A stretch of 64,000 bases of DNA, from contig SVEZ01000007.1 in assembly GCA_015057115.1 (NCBI GenBank), positions 1 through 64,000 on the forward strand, given 5' to 3'. Origin of the DNA: Lachnospiraceae bacterium (lineage in GTDB: Bacteria > Bacillota > Clostridia > Lachnospirales > Lachnospiraceae). Position numbers and translations under genes: made by a program. The notes beneath the pieces are model-generated. The model had not been told where the DNA came from. It saw only the letters and a program-made list of their open reading frames with translations, and searched no databases. Every line of letters starts with the position of its first letter. The stretch's first letter is position 1. This document shows, piece after piece, positions 43,979-52,498 of the stretch.

Positions 43979-44515
43979 TCACTCCAACCGTTCTGCTCCA
44001 TACTGGCAAAGGAAAGAAACCACAATCAAGGTGATGCCGATTCCCACACCGGATACATCCCCCATAAGGTCTACCTTTGAGGACACCTCCATGATATGTG
44101 CCAAAACCGCATATGCAATTTCCATTACGGTTCTGGTAATAATCGGAACGCAAATCCAGAAGATGCCCAGTCTTCGTAATTCCTTTGCTCCTTCCATGGT
44201 AAAAGGTGTGCCTGCCTCCAGTTCATGCTGAAAATACTTCCCGCAAAGCAATGCTATAACGAACCCACCGGCACAACCAATGGCACCGTTTACAACCGCC
44301 GCATAAATGGTTCCCATTTTCATATCTGCGCTTTTCTCTATGAGTCCGTGGATGGTAACTCCACCCACCTTGAGTACATCCCCGCTGCCGATTGCTAAAG
44401 AACACAATCCTACGATGCAACAAATCCCGCCTACAAGACAGCAGATGTACGCAATCTTGCTTAAAATTTTTCCTATCTTTGAAAATGTCTGAATCGTTCC
44501 CAAAGTTTTTTCCAT
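43979..44515 (-). CDS. Four-TM membrane protein of unknown function
   Basis: 178 residues with membrane segments near 18-42, 70-92, 112-135 and 150-170. The architecture resembles DUF2975-like proteins but I could not place it firmly. AGGAGAG precedes the ATG. Same unit as the lipoprotein. Confidence 0.6.
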   Translation of the reverse strand: MEKTLGTIQTFSKIGKILSKIAYICCLVGGICCIVGLCSLAIGSGDVLKVGGVTIHGLIEKSADMKMGTIYAAVVNGAIGCAGGFVIALLCGKYFQHELEAGTPFTMEGAKELRRLGIFWICVPIITRTVMEIAYAVLAHIMEVSSKVDLMGDVSGVGIGITLIVVSFLCQYGAERLE

Positions 44516-44580
44516 GGCTCTTACTCTCCTTTACTATTTCATATTTCTTGTTTTCATTTGCCATGAGTATAGCACTTAAC

Positions 44581-44620
44581 AGCAAAACAGACCGAACTCA
44601 CACGGAATCCGGTCTGTTTT
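44581..44620 (-). terminator. Terminator, CGTGT-loop family copy 4
   Basis: AAAACAGACCG (44584-44594) with CGGTCTGTTTT (44610-44620), CGTGT in the minus-strand loop, then TTTTG. It ends the sigma/anti-sigma unit. Confidence 0.8.
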
Positions 44621-44653
44621 GCACTGTTTTGATTGATAAAATGGTTTTATATA

Positions 44654-45802
44654 TTAACGGATAAGTCCGAAAATGTCCTTCACCTGCTTCGGTGAAAACT
44701 TAATATATTTCTCATGCAGAATGCCCTCATTATCCACCAGGTCATACTGCATAATTACAACTTCTTCATCCTCTGCATAATGGGCTTCCACAAAGGTTGC
44801 CTCTCCCTCTTCATAAAACTTCTTTGTAAACGTTCCTCCTGCAGAAAGATATTTATTCTCTACATTCACATGGAAGATGCCTTCATCATCCGCTTCAAAT
44901 TCATAGGTGTCAAAGCAGTCTCCCTTTTCCGCTATTTTGTCAATAGTTTCGGTATCCATAGAAGCAAAATCCAGTTCCCTAAATGCCTGTAAATCCGCAT
45001 CCTTCGCTTTTACCGCAAACTCCTGCTCATCCTCTTCTTCCGATGCCTGACCAAAGTTCTTCAGATAGTCTTCCTGGGCTTTGGTATCCGCTTTAGATTC
45101 GTCCATTTCCATGGTAAATAATACGTTGAGTCCCTCAAATTCATCCTTTGGAGAAATCTTTCCGGAAGCTTCATCAAACTCATACCCTGCAACATAATCC
45201 GGTCCGTCGGTAATGGCAAGATATACTTCCCGATCTGCGAACATTTCAATGGAATCCACACTCATAATCATGTATAATACGCCGTTTTTCACCTTCCAGG
45301 TAGCGCCGCCTCCCATGGTGTACACATTATACTGCTGGGGATTTAATCCCTGGATTAAGGGGGATGCAACAAACTCCTCTTCCTTCATGGCCTTTCCATC
45401 CAGTCTGTCCACTGCCAGGGCTACATACGTCGTATCCTTATCTTCCTGGGATAAAAACGCATCCTTTAATTTTGCGCTGGCGTTTCCCAGATAACGGAAT
45501 CGATACTTTCCGGCTTCTTTCGTTGCCACCACGTCCGTATCCTTAAAATACTCCGATAATTCTTGGCTTCCCAGTTCCTTCACTACCTGCCTCGCCGTCA
45601 TATAACGATAGGCTGCATAACCTGTGCCTCCCGCCAGTGTAATACATAATGCGATTGCTGCAGCTGCTGCCACTTTTCTTTTTCCAAATGCCATAATTTT
45701 ATCCTCCGCTTTTGCTTTTTCCAAAATCCGGCGATTCAGTTCGGCAGATGGCGCATCTTTTTTTTCTAAAGCGTCATATAGTATTTCATCTATTTTACTC
45801 AT
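44654..45802 (-). CDS. DUF4179-like anti-sigma protein
   Basis: 382 residues. An N-terminal cytoplasmic segment (1-40, SKIDEILYDALEKKDAPS) is followed by one membrane helix (about 44-66) and a large extracellular acidic domain. This is the layout of DUF4179 anti-sigma factors paired with ECF sigma genes. It overlaps the sigma gene by 8 bp, so the two are translationally coupled. The signal sensed is unknown. Confidence 0.8.
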   Translation of the reverse strand: MSKIDEILYDALEKKDAPSAELNRRILEKAKAEDKIMAFGKRKVAAAAAIALCITLAGGTGYAAYRYMTARQVVKELGSQELSEYFKDTDVVATKEAGKYRFRYLGNASAKLKDAFLSQEDKDTTYVALAVDRLDGKAMKEEEFVASPLIQGLNPQQYNVYTMGGGATWKVKNGVLYMIMSVDSIEMFADREVYLAITDGPDYVAGYEFDEASGKISPKDEFEGLNVLFTMEMDESKADTKAQEDYLKNFGQASEEEDEQEFAVKAKDADLQAFRELDFASMDTETIDKIAEKGDCFDTYEFEADDEGIFHVNVENKYLSAGGTFTKKFYEEGEATFVEAHYAEDEEVVIMQYDLVDNEGILHEKYIKFSPKQVKDIFGLIR

Positions 45803-46319
45803 TGATATAACCCTCCAGCTTTTCCGACAATTTGTTTCTCGCGACCCACAGCCTCCTTTTTACGGTTCCCTGGGGAATATGCAGCGCATGGGCGATTTCT
45901 TTTACAGACTGTTCTTCCATGTAATAAAGCAAAACAGGTATCCGGTAGTTATCTTCCAGGTCCTTGATTGCCTGTAGAACTGCCTGCCTTCTTTCTTCCC
46001 GAAGAATCTCCGCTAAAGCTCCGTCCCGCTCATCCGCAAGCAAGCTTTCCATTTCCTCCGTAATCGGTACTGCCGGTGCAATCCGGTCTCTTACAGCATA
46101 TTTCTTTTTTCGGTTCTTCCAGATTCCCACCGCTATGCTTAAAAGATAGCTTTTTACATTCTCATCGGAACGAATCTTTCGAATGTCTTTTACTGCTTTT
46201 AACCAGACCTCCTGATAAAGTTCCTCCGCCTGCTCTGTATCCATACACAGCTTTCTGCAAAAAGCATAGATGCTGTTTCCATATTGCTCGATGTAAGTTT
46301 CTAACTCCTGAATCGTCAT
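45795..46319 (-). CDS. ECF-type RNA polymerase sigma factor
   Basis: 174 residues from the ATG at 46319 (AGAGGAAGAG upstream). Region 2: EELYQEVWLKAVKDIRK. Region 4: SVKEIAHALHIPQGTVKRRLWVARNKL (about 135-162). It is paired with the DUF4179 protein that probably holds it at the membrane. Targets not identified. Confidence 0.9.
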   Translation of the reverse strand: MTIQELETYIEQYGNSIYAFCRKLCMDTEQAEELYQEVWLKAVKDIRKIRSDENVKSYLLSIAVGIWKNRKKKYAVRDRIAPAVPITEEMESLLADERDGALAEILREERRQAVLQAIKDLEDNYRIPVLLYYMEEQSVKEIAHALHIPQGTVKRRLWVARNKLSEKLEGYINE

Positions 46320-46401
46320 GTATCTCTTCCTCTTAGTCGCGATTAAGATTGGGCTTTTGCCCTTACATCTATATATTGTCTTCAAACTTGGATTGGTTCG
46401 G

Positions 46402-46608
46402 TTATTTTAAAATTTTTTCCGGCCACTTACAGATTCCAACTTCCAACACCCGCTCTTCCTTTAAATGAAAATCCGCGTATTGGCAATACCAGCACCCCCG
46501 AATACTGGGGATTGCATCCTGTCTGGGGGTATAGGCCGGGCAAATATCATTAGGCCAAACACTTCCCTCTTTTTTTGGCACATCATACTCATTTGCCTTT
46601 TCCTCCAT
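46402..46608 (-). CDS. Small Cys-containing protein of unknown function
   Basis: 68 residues from the ATG at 46608 (AAAGGAGG upstream). Cys occur in DICPAY, GCWYCQY and GICKWP, a possible four-Cys metal site. The gene stands alone between the sigma unit and the LytTR terminator. No family recognised. Confidence 0.55.
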   Translation of the reverse strand: MEEKANEYDVPKKEGSVWPNDICPAYTPRQDAIPSIRGCWYCQYADFHLKEERVLEVGICKWPEKILK

Positions 46609-46660
46609 CAGCAATCCTCCTTTCGCATTTTCGAATCTGTCCAAACCTTACCATATCTAC

Positions 46661-46698
46661 GCAAAAGCCGACCGGTTCACACGGATTCCGGTCGGTTT
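46661..46698 (-). terminator. Terminator, CGTGT-loop family copy 5
   Basis: CCGACCGG (46668-46675) with CCGGTCGG (46688-46695), AATCCGTGTGAA loop, then CTTTTG on the minus strand. It ends the LytTR regulator gene. Confidence 0.8.
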
Positions 46699-46723
46699 TA
46701 CACTTAATTAATTTTCTTATTCT

Positions 46724-47452
46724 TTAAAAACGATAATCCATATATTTTTCCACCACTTCTGCGTAACGGCTCTTGGATACCGGAACCATCTCGCCACCTC
46801 GCAGGGTAATTTCCTGTTTGGTCAGCTTGTCGATGGCTGCAATATTCACTGCAATAGACTCATGACAGCGAACAAAATCCTCTTTATGATTGGACTCCAA
46901 ATATTCGGAAAATCCGATTCGCAATGTAGGGGTTGATATCATATCTCTCCCACTCAAATGGTAGGATACCACATGATTCCGATAGTCAACGTAAAGAATA
47001 TCATCCATTCTCAGGGTCTGCATACCGCCCTTCACTTTTACCGTCACAAAACGATCCTTATCAATCTCAACCCGGCTTATAGCCATATCCAGGGTGGAGA
47101 ATAATTTCTCCCGCTCCACCGGCTTCATAATGTAATTAATAGGATTTACATCAAAGGACTCCAGTGCAAAAGAGCTTTCCGACGTTGCAAATATAATCTG
47201 GGCATCCGGCTGATTCCAGCGCATTTCCCTCGCCGCCTGAATTCCGGTTAACATAGGCATGACAATGTCCAGTATGTAAATGTGTGGACGAAACTGCTCG
47301 CACTGGCTAATCATGGTATCCGGATGATCAAATACCTGTACCTGTGCCACAAGATTCTTCTGCTCTAAATATTCTTTTACCAGCCCCTGCATCTTGTCGC
47401 AATCCTTCTGGTCATCATCACAAATGGCAATTCGAAGACTGTTGTTTTCCAT
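46724..47452 (-). CDS. LytTR response regulator (orphan)
   Basis: 242 residues. The receiver has IAICDDDQKD, the phospho-acceptor in IYILDIVMPMLTG, and a FATSESSFALESF segment. The LytTR domain (about 135-240) has YVDYRNHVVSYHL and FVRCHESIAVNIAAI. No kinase gene adjoins it; the orphan GHKL kinase at 23111-24439 is a candidate partner. Confidence 0.88.
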   Translation of the reverse strand: MENNSLRIAICDDDQKDCDKMQGLVKEYLEQKNLVAQVQVFDHPDTMISQCEQFRPHIYILDIVMPMLTGIQAAREMRWNQPDAQIIFATSESSFALESFDVNPINYIMKPVEREKLFSTLDMAISRVEIDKDRFVTVKVKGGMQTLRMDDILYVDYRNHVVSYHLSGRDMISTPTLRIGFSEYLESNHKEDFVRCHESIAVNIAAIDKLTKQEITLRGGEMVPVSKSRYAEVVEKYMDYRF

Positions 47453-47538
47453 AGAATTCTCCCCCTATATCATCATCATATGCTATATGATACCACGCAA
47501 GCCGATGGCAAGCAAGCACCAACCAAAGCTGTTTTTTC

Positions 47539-47567
47539 TTGACTTATCAAATCAATCATGTTATTAT
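47539..47567 (+). promoter_or_regulatory. Promoter of the B3/4 gene leader
   Basis: TTGACT (47539-47544), 17 nt, TATTAT (47562-47567). A second possible -10, TATAAT, lies at 47573-47578. Confidence 0.65.
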
Positions 47568-47587
47568 CTGATTATAATATTGATACT

Positions 47588-47665
47588 GCCACCGGGTAGT
47601 GAGCTCATGTGCGCTCGTTTACACATCGTTAGGTCTTAGAAGATGTGTAGATAGGGTGCTTTTTT
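47588..47665 (+). ncRNA. Structured leader with terminator upstream of the B3/4 gene (possible riboswitch)
   Basis: Closing stem GC(c)ACC (47588-47593) with GGTGC (47655-47659), hairpin GAGC/GCTC (47601-47616) and hairpin ACACATC/GATGTGT (47621-47648), followed by six T (47660-47665). This gives a three-way junction that ends like an intrinsic terminator, between a good promoter and the gene. It lacks the T-box AGGGTGGNACCGCG motif and matches no riboswitch consensus I know. Confidence 0.5.
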
Positions 47666-47699
47666 ACTAATTACCAATTCAGAAAGGAAGGCTGAACAA

Positions 47700-48410
47700 A
47701 TGAAGAAATTTATTATTGGACAGGATTTGATGGAAATTTTCCCTGAAGTTGAAATCGGAATTCTTGTTTGCAACGGCTTAAATAACCACATTGTAGACGA
47801 GAACAAGTATGCCGAGTATTTGCAGAATGCTCAGGTTGAGGCGCAGAAACACATTGCAGAGGACGAATTTACCGCCAATCCGGTAATTCGCACCTGGCGA
47901 GATGCTTTTTACAAATTCAAAACCAAAAAGGGCGCTCGTTGCTCTATTGAAGCACTTTTAAAACGTGTTGCCAAAGGGAACGATATCGGATGCATCAATC
48001 CTCTGGTTGACCTTTACAACGGCATTTCCTTAAAATACGGCGTGCCGGTTGGCGGAGAAGATATTGACAAATTCGTTGGTGATGTTCAGCTGACACTTGC
48101 GCAGGGTGGCGAAGAATTTATTACATACGGAAGCGACGAAAGTGATCCTCCGGCAGAAGGGGAAGTTGTGTACAAGGATGACCAGGGCGCTATCTGTCGT
48201 TGCTTCAACTGGCGGGAAGGTATCCGCACCATGCTGACGGAAGATACAACCAATGCTTTTATGATTATTGAAACCATCGACGGTACCAGCAGCGAGAACT
48301 TAAACGCTGCCTTGGATGAAATGAAGGCGCTTATTGAAAAAGAGTTAGGTGCCACCGTTACAAAGCACATTGTAAATAAAGCAAATCCGGAAATGGTGAT
48401 TTGCGAATAA
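47700..48410 (+). CDS. B3/4 domain protein (PheRS-beta editing-domain-like)
   Basis: 236 residues. The B3/4 fold is recognised by VIRTWRDAFYKFKTKKGARCSIEALLKRV and INPLVDLYNGISLKYGVPVGGED, as in stand-alone tRNA-editing-like proteins. A role in clearing mischarged tRNA or modified amino acids is inferred from the family. AGAAAGGAAGG precedes the ATG. A terminator follows. Confidence 0.88.
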   Translation: MKKFIIGQDLMEIFPEVEIGILVCNGLNNHIVDENKYAEYLQNAQVEAQKHIAEDEFTANPVIRTWRDAFYKFKTKKGARCSIEALLKRVAKGNDIGCINPLVDLYNGISLKYGVPVGGEDIDKFVGDVQLTLAQGGEEFITYGSDESDPPAEGEVVYKDDQGAICRCFNWREGIRTMLTEDTTNAFMIIETIDGTSSENLNAALDEMKALIEKELGATVTKHIVNKANPEMVICE

Positions 48411-48422
48411 ATACAACCTTCC

Positions 48423-48464
48423 AAAGGGCGAACTCCCTCAAAATAGCGGGTTCGCCCTTTTTTC
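48423..48464 (+). terminator. Terminator after the B3/4 gene
   Basis: AAAGGGCGAAC (48423-48433) with GTTCGCCCTTT (48450-48460), then TTTT. Confidence 0.85.
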
Positions 48465-48524
48465 GTCCTAACATCTGTGAATTATTTGTGATTTTTTAGT
48501 GAAGTTACTGTTATATTTTTTCAA

Positions 48525-48695
48525 TTGTGCTAAAATTCGTACCGTAGTCTGGCAGTAGCAATTGTAATCATCATTCTCATTCTATCTACTCGTGCAAAGG
48601 GAATTATTCGAGAACTGTCACAATCTTCACTCGAACAGGAAACAAAAGCAAACGCAAATGCCTTCAGTGCAGATATCCGAACTTTTGTAGGCCAA
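48525..48695 (+). other. Damaged 5' region of the chemoreceptor gene
   Basis: From 48534 the frame of the chemoreceptor is open and encodes a membrane helix (SLAVAIVIIILIL) and the start of a sensor domain, but a TAA at 48531 and no ATG/GTG/TTG precede it. An extended -10-like TGCTAAAAT (48528-48536) sits where the start codon should be. Another frame reads KIRT just before. Either a 5' deletion or a frameshift has removed the normal start. Confidence 0.55.
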
Positions 48696-50492
48696 TTGGA
48701 TACATTGGCAGAATCTCTGGAGCGAACCCATTTTGATGATGATGAGGCGCTTACAAAATTTGTTTCCGAACAATCCACCACTTTTTCCAAGGACGCCCCC
48801 AATGGCGTATATATTGCGTTGGATGATGGCAAATGGATTGACTCCAGCGGCTGGGTCCCGGATGCAGACTTTGTACCGCAAGAACGAACCTGGTACAAAG
48901 ATGGCACCCAGTGCGATCATTTTACCGTGGGTAAACCCTATCTGGACACCATGACAAAGGGAATGGTAGTCCCAGTAGCCAGAAAAGTTTCACTTGCCGA
49001 CGGCAGAACCGGTGTTGCAGCAACAGACATGCAGCTTATGAGTATTATGGATACCGTAAGCCAGTTAAAGCCAATGAAAACCGGCGGCACAATGCTTTTG
49101 GACGGAACCGCTATATTATCCTATTTTGATGATTCCTATAACGGAACGGATATTTCTGAACACCCGGATAATACCTTTTTAAAAACCATTTCCGCTAACC
49201 TTGGAAAAACAGGGCAGGTTCAACTTATTAAAGACGGCAAAAAAGCCTACTATGTTGATTATGAGCCGGTGGAAGGAACCACTTGGACTTTGGTTTCTTC
49301 TGTAGAAGAAAAAAGCGTATTGGCAGAGTTAAATAAATTCCAGATGGTATGCTGGGTATTGGCCGCAGTTGTCATTGTGGTTATCGCCCTTGTCCTTATG
49401 GGATTAGTACGTCGAATCGTTACCAGACCGGTTCACAACCTTACTGAAAATCTGGTACGGATTACCAATAACGATTTTACGGTTTCCATCGATTCTGCCG
49501 GAAACGATGAGATTGGCTTAATGAATACAAATATGGCCAAATTTATTGACCATATGCGAGAAGTCCTTAGCGGTATGAAGGTGGAGACCAACCAACTTTT
49601 TGTAGAAGCTGACAACAGTCGCAGTTCTTCCGAGAACATGAGTATTCAGGCCAAACAGCAGTCCGTATCCATGGGAGATATCCGCGGTGCTATGGACGGC
49701 ATGGCCGGTGCTGTTTCTGAATTGGCCACCAACGCTACCGAACTTGCCAACATGGTTAACAGTCTAACCCAAGAAGGAAGCGAAACTGATAAAACCATGA
49801 AGGTTCTGGTGGAAAAAGCGGAACAAGGACAACATGACATGAAAACCATAACCAACAGTATGGATTCCATTTCTGCGGCTATGCAGGATATGAACGACGT
49901 AGTTGGTAAGGTTGAGGAAAGTGCAAAACAAATCAACGGTATTGTGGAAATGATTAATTCCATTGCCGGACAAACCAACCTGCTTTCCCTTAACGCCTCT
50001 ATTGAGGCCGCCCGTGCAGGAGAAGCCGGAAGAGGCTTTGCAGTGGTTGCTACAGAAATCGGCTCCCTTGCAAATGACAGTGCCCAGGCAAGCCGGGAAA
50101 TCAGCGAAATCATCAACGATATTATTTCTCAAATTGAAAATCTGGCTGAAAAAGCCGCAATCAGCGTGGAAGAAATCCAGAAGAGTACCGAAGCAGTCTC
50201 CACCGCAGAAGTAACCTTCATCGACATCTTTAAGAACCTGGATTTAACCGGAGAATCCATGCAGCGCATGATTGGAATGATGAGTGAAATCGACGATATT
50301 GCAAGTAGTGTTGCCGCAATTTCCGAAGAACAATCTGCAAGTTCTGAAGAAGTAACCGCAACTGTAGAGAATCTGGCAGAAAGCGCCCAGGAAGTGGCCG
50401 GAGAAAGTCAGAATGTTACAGACAGCGCCAACACCGTATCCCAGTCTGTAGAAACCATCAATAATTTTGTTTCTACATTTAAATTAGAATAA
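48696..50492 (+). CDS. Methyl-accepting chemotaxis protein (5' end uncertain)
   Basis: 598 residues if the TTG at 48696 is used. Sensor part of dCache type (WIDSSGWVPDADFVPQERTWYKD), a membrane helix (about 210-232, VCWVLAAVVIVVIALVLMG), a HAMP domain, and a long signalling coiled coil with the conserved hairpin tip SIAGQTNLLSLNASIEAARAGEAGRGFAVVATEI. The first membrane helix lies upstream of this TTG, so a protein starting there would lack it. May be non-functional. It ends before a strong terminator. Confidence 0.75.
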   Translation: MDTLAESLERTHFDDDEALTKFVSEQSTTFSKDAPNGVYIALDDGKWIDSSGWVPDADFVPQERTWYKDGTQCDHFTVGKPYLDTMTKGMVVPVARKVSLADGRTGVAATDMQLMSIMDTVSQLKPMKTGGTMLLDGTAILSYFDDSYNGTDISEHPDNTFLKTISANLGKTGQVQLIKDGKKAYYVDYEPVEGTTWTLVSSVEEKSVLAELNKFQMVCWVLAAVVIVVIALVLMGLVRRIVTRPVHNLTENLVRITNNDFTVSIDSAGNDEIGLMNTNMAKFIDHMREVLSGMKVETNQLFVEADNSRSSSENMSIQAKQQSVSMGDIRGAMDGMAGAVSELATNATELANMVNSLTQEGSETDKTMKVLVEKAEQGQHDMKTITNSMDSISAAMQDMNDVVGKVEESAKQINGIVEMINSIAGQTNLLSLNASIEAARAGEAGRGFAVVATEIGSLANDSAQASREISEIINDIISQIENLAEKAAISVEEIQKSTEAVSTAEVTFIDIFKNLDLTGESMQRMIGMMSEIDDIASSVAAISEEQSASSEEVTATVENLAESAQEVAGESQNVTDSANTVSQSVETINNFVSTFKLE

Positions 50493-50506
50493 CTGAAACT
50501 TCCCCC

Positions 50507-50548
50507 TCCTCCCGGATTAGCAAAGCGCCAATCCGGGAGGATTTTTTT
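50507..50548 (+). terminator. Terminator after the chemoreceptor gene
   Basis: CCTCCCGGATT (50508-50518) with AATCCGGGAGG (50530-50540), then ATTTTTTT. Confidence 0.9.
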
Positions 50549-50646
50549 CACCACTTGTTTTCATTTTTCTATCATAGCTTCTTCATACATTTATCATATA
50601 TCATTGCTAAAATTTCATACGCTATTTCATTGTATAAGGAGTTAAT

Positions 50647-52158
50647 ATGAAAAACGAAAGCCTTTCTTCCGATATTTTTGAATCCTTTCTTCAGGATAAT
50701 CGGATTACCATAAACACATTTATGAACAAGATTCTGTGGTTCTGTATTCTCACCGGGCCAGCCATCGCCCTTGGAATTTACAGTCACATTTTTCCGGAGG
50801 CATCGTATATCACTTGCATGGTTATTTCCGGTGTTGTACTTTTTCTGGCCATTATGCACACTCTTTTCTTAAGACTTTGGCCGGCATCCTACTATACGTC
50901 ATTATTTGTGCTAAGCGGGCTAAATATTTTGCTGGTATATATGTCTTACGCCCATATATATATCCATGTCACCTGGTTTTTAATTCCACTGATCAGTCTC
51001 TTGTTTTGCGATAAGAAAATATACTTTGCAACCGTACTTTTTAATTATATCATGATGCACGTTGCCACCTGGATTTCAGGCGAATACGTAATTGCTACCA
51101 GCGCCTTCTATCCTTCCCCCCGGGATTACTACCTTAATGAAATCGGTGGATTGACCATTGAATCTACAATTATGGCAGTGGCCGGATATTACCTTGGAAA
51201 ACGGCTGATTACTTATTTAAAAATGCTACTGGAGGATAAGATTACCATTTCCGCAAGTGAGAATCGCTTGACCAAACAGGTGAAGCTCCTTGACTCGATG
51301 TCTGAAATCTATGATTATGTTAATTTAATCGACTTTGAAAAAGAAACCGAGCTTTCACTTCGTGACAGTCAAAAAATAGAATACCCTCTGCATTTGACCA
51401 ACTGCAGTCATACGCGCATGGCAAACAAGATTGCTCAAAATGTAGCTGCCAATCAAGTAGAGGAATTTCTGCTTTTTTCTGATTTAACAACAATACAGAC
51501 TCGTCTTTTTAACAAGAAAATAATTGCAGGAGAATATCTAAACATCCACAGAGGTTGGTTCCGCACCCAGTATATTACTATTGAAGCTGATAGCAATGGC
51601 TTCCCCAAAACAATTGTTGTTACCACCCAAAATATAGATGAGGAAAAACGTCGTGAGCAGCATCTCCTAAAAATTGCCCTAACGGATGAGTTAACTCAAC
51701 TATATAATCGTCGTCATTACGATGAAGATATTGCCGAACTGGAGTCCAAACAATTACCGGACAATATTGCTATTCTTTCTGTAGACGTAAATGGACTGAA
51801 GCCAACAAATGACACCGCAGGACATGCTGCAGGCGATGAACTGATAAAGGGCGCTGCCGACTGCCTATTGGCAGCGGTACGCGGATATGGCAAAATCTAT
51901 CGAACCGGCGGAGATGAGTTTATGGCGATTCTTACTACTGATGATCCCCAGATTATCTGCAGTAAAATACGTAATCTCACCAATGGCTGGCAAGGAATTT
52001 ATGTAAAGGAGCTTTCCCTTTCCCTGGGTTTTGCTTCACACAAGGACTACCCGGAAGCTTCCATTCGAGACCTTGAAAAAATTGCTGACTCTCTTATGTA
52101 TCAAGATAAAGAACAGTACTACCGCAAAAGAGGAATTGCTCATCGTCAGACTTTATGA
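50647..52158 (+). CDS. Membrane-bound GGDEF diguanylate cyclase
   Basis: 503 residues. Six membrane segments (about 30-200), a PAS-like linker region, then a GGDEF domain with LTDELTQLYNRRHYDEDI and an intact active site RTGGDEFMAIL. It should make c-di-GMP. No RxxD inhibitory site is obvious. AAGGAG precedes the ATG. It lies next to a chemoreceptor gene and may belong to motility control. Confidence 0.9.
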   Translation: MKNESLSSDIFESFLQDNRITINTFMNKILWFCILTGPAIALGIYSHIFPEASYITCMVISGVVLFLAIMHTLFLRLWPASYYTSLFVLSGLNILLVYMSYAHIYIHVTWFLIPLISLLFCDKKIYFATVLFNYIMMHVATWISGEYVIATSAFYPSPRDYYLNEIGGLTIESTIMAVAGYYLGKRLITYLKMLLEDKITISASENRLTKQVKLLDSMSEIYDYVNLIDFEKETELSLRDSQKIEYPLHLTNCSHTRMANKIAQNVAANQVEEFLLFSDLTTIQTRLFNKKIIAGEYLNIHRGWFRTQYITIEADSNGFPKTIVVTTQNIDEEKRREQHLLKIALTDELTQLYNRRHYDEDIAELESKQLPDNIAILSVDVNGLKPTNDTAGHAAGDELIKGAADCLLAAVRGYGKIYRTGGDEFMAILTTDDPQIICSKIRNLTNGWQGIYVKELSLSLGFASHKDYPEASIRDLEKIADSLMYQDKEQYYRKRGIAHRQTL

Positions 52159-52202
52159 TGATTTCATTATTTTTTCTGACAATTTAATGAACTAAATTCT
52201 CG

Positions 52203-52246
52203 CAGCCCGCTAAGTATGCTATTCTGTACTTAGCGGGCTGTATTTT
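52203..52246 (+). terminator. Terminator after the GGDEF gene
   Basis: CAGCCCGCTAAGTA (52203-52216) with TACTTAGCGGGCTG (52227-52240), then TATTTTG. Confidence 0.85.
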
Positions 52247-52299
52247 GCAGTCAGAAAACACGGAATATGGAAAATACTAATGGAAGGAGTCCGTTGATT

Positions 52300-52470
52300 A
52301 TGGCAAAAGAAAGGAAAGAGAAGAAAGAAAAAAAGGTAAAGCAGCCAAGAGGAAAATTCTCATTTAGTGGCGTTAAGGCGAAATTGATTCTTGTAATGGT
52401 AAATGGACTTTTTTCAAAAACAAATTCCAAAATTCCAACCGGTGTGCTATCATACAACTGTACAAATTGA
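52300..52470 (+). pseudogene. N-terminal fragment of a chemoreceptor gene
   Basis: 56 codons from the ATG at 52300 (GGAAGGAG upstream). It reads a Lys/Glu-rich start, PRGKFSFSGVKAKLILVMV, then runs out of frame. This is the usual beginning of Lachnospiraceae methyl-accepting proteins just before the first membrane helix. The sensor and signalling parts are absent. Its relation to the start-less chemoreceptor at 48.5 kb is unclear. Confidence 0.65.
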
Positions 52471-52498
52471 TAAATATACAGTATAGAAAGGAACCGCT

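Noticed and set aside
47588-47665. T-box riboswitch
   Set aside because: The AGGGTGG-type T-box and specifier-loop features are missing; only AGGGTG by chance in the closing stem.
49646-50116. 156-codon minus-strand frame
   Set aside because: Antisense to the chemoreceptor coiled coil; repetitive Ser/Ala composition is a shadow.
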